In this document: positions 60,410-64,000 of the stretch, piece after piece
Layout: each line of letters starts with the position of its first letter
Numbering within the stretch: position 1 is the first letter of the stretch
NCBI RefSeq assembly: GCF_019097595.1
Contig: NC_080710.1
Location: 22,383,780 to 22,447,779, forward strand
Reading direction: 5' to 3'
From: Hemibagrus wyckioides
Lineage: Eukaryota > Chordata > Actinopteri > Siluriformes > Bagridae
Length of the DNA stretch: 64,000 bases
Program-made: the position numbers and the translations under genes
Notes under the pieces: generated by a model
Told to the model about the DNA's origin: nothing
The model's database searches: none
The model's input: the letters and a program-made list of their open reading frames with translations, nothing else

Positions 60410-61960
60410 AGGTTGAGCCTCCATCTTTACTGCTTGAATTTCTTGATTCCCAAGAAGGACCTGTGTGCTTTGCTGAAACATACAAATTCTAGATGTTAAT
60501 GCTCAACGTCATTGTGTCACAGATGAGGTCTGAGGACTAATTAGCTATGATATTCCTGAAGGATGCCTATCTTCACATAGGCATCTTGCCAGAGCATAGG
60601 AGACTCCCCTGCTTTGCTTTTGGGTGCGAAGCATACCGATGCAAGGCTCTCCCTTTTGGCCTAGTCTTATTTCTCACTCTCACAAAGTGCATAGAGGCTG
60701 CTCTAGCATCACTGCACCCCAGGGCATCCATGTACTCAATTATCCAGATGTCTGGCTCATCAGGCTTAGACAAGGGATGTGGCAGCCGAGCATTGAGATG
60801 CTGCGCTTGCCCACATGAGGTCCCTAGGAATTAAGGCTGAACTTAGGGAAGTGTATGCTTTCTCCCTTTCAGAGAAATACCTTCTTTGGGACAGTTTGGG
60901 ATTCATCCACAATGCCGGGACATCTGTCTCCCACTCGGGGGATTCCATCCAGTCTGCCATAAAGGACATCTGGCTAGGCAGGGTGCTCGGCTCATGGCGG
61001 TAGCGGTTGAAGCTATTCCTTTGGGTCTGCAACACATGAGACCATTTCAACTCAGGAGAAGGGTTTTTTTCACCCAGTAGACACCCTTATCAGGATCACA
61101 AGGGTTACGCATCACAAGGTTCATACCCTTCTTTTGTGGACAAACCCCCGGTTTCTCACCTTGGGTGCCACTTTTAGGGCATGTAATCATTGAAAGGCTC
61201 TTTCGACAGATGCTCCCTTCTTGGGTTTGGGATTTGGCCCATGGCATATGGGAGGGCTCCTGTCTCTAATGACACACAGAATCCCTGAAGAAGGGCGCTA
61301 TGTTTCTGGTGCTGAAACACTTACCCCCAAAACCTTTGGTGGTCCCCTTTATCAGTCATTAGGTCAGTATATGTTTTGCCCACTGTTCAGGTTGGTCCAC
61401 CAGATCTTGCCCAAGTTAGAGACCAGATTTCTTTTGCTGAGAGCGATTTACACCCCAGAGCACATGATCGGGAAGCAGGCTACCTGTTGAGTCAGGGACT
61501 GAAACCTGGGGAATGGAATCTCCACCTGTAGGTGGTGGAATGCATATGGCTGGAGGGAAGTGGCTTTGTTCGCCTTTGAGGAGTCGACCCCTGTGAGGAG
61601 TCGACCCACTGTCCCCTGTGGCTTTTTATTTCACCAGCCCTTTGAGGGCTGGACACCATGGTGCAAACATAGCTGAGGCTCCGTCTGTATATTTTCCCCA
61701 TTAGCTCTGCTCATCGGCGTCCTAGGCAGGGTATGGCATGACCAAGTCTGCCCATTACTGGTGGCTCCTCATTGGCCCACCTGAGTTTGGCTTTTTAACC
61801 TAATTTCCCTTCTGGACAGTACCCTTGGGAGATTCCCATCAGAAGGAGCCTCCTCTCTCAGGTGCATCCCCATCCCCCCCCTGAGATTTGGAACCTCTAG
61901 GTCTGGCCCCTAAGGGGACCAGCTCCTTGACTCCAGTCTCTAAAAGAAGGTTGTGGAAAC
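60410..61960 (+). pseudogene. DIRS reverse transcriptase / RNase H remnant
   Basis: From about 60430 the frame-broken sequence encodes FLIPKKDLCAL, then LKDAYLHIGILPEHRRLPCFAFG (about 60550-60620) and ALPFGLVLFLT. HVLNYPDVWLI follows in another frame, in which the catalytic YxDD box has become YPDV. RNase H and connection pieces follow (LVHQILPKLETRFLLLRAIYTPEH, about 61390-61460). The C-terminal pol region of DIRS elements continues (LISLLDSTLG at about 61805) to about 61960. Multiple stops and frameshifts are present. Confidence 0.75.
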
Positions 61961-62399
61961 GATGTTGAACTTTCATTGAGAACCTATCACACTCTACATT
62001 AAGGTATATGTGGCAGTTATTGCTGCAAGTCACATGCCTGTTTTCTGGTCTCTTACTTTCTGTGCGGTGCCAGGTGGCTGAGGCTTTCTTGCAGACCTCG
62101 TCTCCCCTCCTTTGACCTTTCAGTCATCCTGGAGGGGCTTTTCTATGCCCCCTTTGAGCCAATGGTATATAACCTGCTATAACCCACTCATTCAGTCCTT
62201 TAAGAGACCTTCTGTCCTTCTGTCCCCCCCCCCAAGTTGGTGAAGCAGAAAAGACTGTACCTGCTGTGCCAGTTGGGATTCTCAGCACTTATGCCCAATT
62301 CTTGAGCATGTGGTGTAAGTCCTCACCCATTTCTTCTGCTTTTGTGGCAAAAGCAACAAAAGCAATCCAGCAGAGTCTTGTGCTGGGTAGTGGTAACTA

Positions 62400-62563
62400 C
62401 ACTATATTGCCAAAGTTTTGGGACACTCTCCAAATCATTGAATTCAGGTGTTTTTTCAAGGGTTGGGCTTGGCCCCTTAGTTCCAGTGAAAGGAACTCTT
62501 AATGCCCCTGCACAGAGTCCTGACCTCAACCTTATAGAACACCTTTGGGATGAATTTGAATTT
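62400..62563 (+). mobile_element. Tc1-derived MITE fragment nested in the DIRS element
   Basis: TA is followed by CACTATATTGCCAAAGTTTTGGGACAC, then TTGAATTCAGGTGTTTTTTCAAGGGTTGGGCTTGGCCCCTTAG and AGTCCTGACCTCAACCTTATAGAACACC, after which the match ends. It is the same subfamily as 36757-37122, but here the left end and the transposase piece are both in the original orientation and the right end is missing. Confidence 0.8.
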
Positions 62564-62696
62564 GAGCCTGGAGACTGTGAGCCATGCCAAAACTGGGACG
62601 TCTGCTCCCAGCTCCCAGTTCATTTGTGTCCTTTCACAACCTCTGGGACAGACATCTCCTGGCTTGTGGCAGTGTTGGTTTTGGTGTTCCTATAGT

Positions 62697-62803
62697 GTCA
62701 GCCATGATGCAGCATTGAGTTCCCTTTGAAAGGTAACTACACCAGGTTACGCATGTAACTTGGTTCCCTAAGAATGGAATGAGATGCTGCATCACTGGCC
62801 ACA
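62697..62803. repeat. DIRS internal complementary region
   Basis: GTCAGCCATGATGCAGCATTGAGTTCCCTTTGAAAGG is the complement of the outer left end (TTCCCTTTCAAGAGAACTCAATGCTGCATCATGGC at 59091-59125). A following GAATGGAATGAGATGCTGCATCACTGGCC part relates to the other outer end. In DIRS elements this region templates circle formation. Confidence 0.7.
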
Positions 62804-63030
62804 CTTCATGCATCCACTCGCACTTCCTTCAGACAAGTAGAAGCTAGAGTACTGTGACATAGATATCCTTTTATGGTCTTGTTTGCCTGCTCTGCTTCAT
62901 CACATGACCTACCCAAGCTGATAAATTGCTGTGATTTCACACAGAGCTTCAGATACAACTGAAAGTATCTTTCCGCAAAGAAAAGTTCCCATAGCATCAG
63001 CCATAATGCAACATTCTGCACTTACATTTT
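62804..63030 (-). repeat. DIRS right inverted terminal repeat
   Basis: Complement of the left terminal repeat, ending GTTCCCATAGCATCAGCCATAATGCAACATTCTGCAC. It differs from the left repeat by many substitutions and several small indels, which indicates an old insertion. Confidence 0.85.
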
Positions 63031-64000
63031 GTTTTATTTGTGGAAATGCATTTGATTTAATTTAGATTCTTTGCTATGAAAAAAGATCTTTCAGGTTTTA
63101 GACAATAGTTAAACTAGTGTAATTTGCATATAAACCATGCCTCTGGCAACCAAGTCATAAACTGCTCTGTTGGCTGCTACACCTCTACTGACAATGTTCA
63201 TAGAGCAAGCATGGTGCAGCATGATTCTTGCCCCTGCTCTGATCAGTGCTTGTTGTAGTTCCCATGTTGAATACTAGGTGCAGTAGTAACTATCTAGAGC
63301 TAAATGGGGCATTTTAAACATTTTAAATCACTAGTCATTCCACAGAGTTAATTAATATTTCAGCTGAAGTTAAAAAAAAATGTATGGAGTTTGAATGAGG
63401 CATTTTGAGGATTATTATTTGTTGTGCATCTAATTTAAAATATGTCAGGGCTTTATTCTACCTGCCCCTACAGATGACTTGCCACTGTGTGCCACTCACT
63501 ATGTGCTGCTGTGGATAACCAGATTGCATTTCCCATAATCAGTTGACCTCACACCCAATCTTGTTGTTTTAGATGTAATATTATAGTATAAATAAAGTTG
63601 ACTTGACCTGACAAACATAATTTTAACACCTTTTTCAGCACTTAATGCTATTTGGCTTTACAGTCTCCAAATGTAGAGTTATGTAAGTTATAATCCTACT
63701 ATTCAGCGTCACCAAGATGAGGATGGGTCACTTTCTTCCTTTTGTTTTTTCTTTCTCTTGTCATGTTAGGGAGGGAAGCTTGTTTATTAGGTGTCTAAAT
63801 ATGGATATATATTTCTGTAAAGCTGCTTTGTGACATTGTCAATTGATAAAAGTTCTATACAATTAAGCCTGAATTGAAATGTGCTATGTTGCAGCCAGTG
63901 TTACAGGTTAGGCCCTGGAACCACTGTGTCTCTGATCAGGATAAACCTCTCAAGAAACGTTAAAGGATGAATCAATAAATTATGCACCAGGGACCAATGA
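63031..64000. other. Intergenic sequence with repeat scraps
   Basis: No gene seen. AATAAAGTTGACTTGACCTGAC (about 63590-63611) is a LINE-tail scrap related to 53905. CTGTAAAGCTGCTTTGTGACATTGTCAATTGATAAAAG (about 63814-63851) is an antisense fragment of the repeat seen at 20190. Confidence 0.5.

Larger units (their letters stand above)
59090..63030 (+). mobile_element. Defective DIRS-type (tyrosine recombinase) retrotransposon
   Basis: Long inverted terminal repeats at 59090-59310 and 62804-63030, an internal complementary region at 62697-62803, and DIRS-type RT/RNase H coding pieces between them identify a DIRS1-like element. At 3.9 kb it is shorter than usual for fish DIRS elements (commonly 5-6 kb). 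A gag-like remnant lies before 60000 (for example SLSPSLATWRKSALCQAMVAI at about 59745-59805). The beginning of the tyrosine recombinase (about 61950-62200) is recognisable, but its catalytic part is missing. A Tc1-derived MITE fragment (62400) sits in the gap. Confidence 0.82.

Overview
This window is vertebrate nuclear DNA from a teleost fish. It carries three ordinary intron-containing genes in a background of fish transposons. The repeat types (many Tc1-like elements, L2 LINEs, a DIRS element, a Ty3/gypsy element) suit an otophysan such as a catfish, but that placement is inference.

The left half holds a conserved block, capn7 > < sh3bp5, < mettl6, the same order and orientation as human 3p25. 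All three coding regions can be joined exon by exon through GT-AG splice sites. capn7 (+, 21 coding exons, 813 codons) encodes the MIT-domain calpain-7 with its catalytic Cys290, His458 and Asn478. sh3bp5 (-, 9 coding exons, 431 codons) encodes a coiled-coil SH3-binding protein / Rab11 exchange factor. mettl6 (-, 5 coding exons, 284 codons) encodes the tRNA 3-methylcytidine methyltransferase. They are neighbours by synteny and share no pathway. capn7 and sh3bp5 converge tail to tail; sh3bp5 and mettl6 run head to tail.

The introns are full of relics: two copies of one worn Tc1-like element in capn7 introns 1 and 19, a Tc1 nested in a Tigger-like element in capn7 intron 20, another Tc1 relic in sh3bp5 intron 2, and in mettl6 intron 2 a rearranged Tc1-derived MITE plus a truncated Tc1 that was itself hit by a 443-bp element with a TAA target duplication.

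From about 40 kb to the right end I find no host gene. There is a Tc1 copy set in a long TA array (42.1-43.5 kb), a decayed L2 LINE (44.1-45.8 kb), about 8 kb of AT-rich unique-looking sequence (45.8-53.8 kb), then a transposon pile-up: a defective Ty3/gypsy element (54.1-58.1 kb) and a defective DIRS element with inverted terminal repeats and an internal complementary region (59.1-63.0 kb). I see no sign of a new gene system. The most interesting points are a TG repeat at the capn7 exon 9 splice acceptor, the nested and rearranged Tc1-family elements, several perfect snap-back palindromes, and a divergent sh3bp5 C-terminus.
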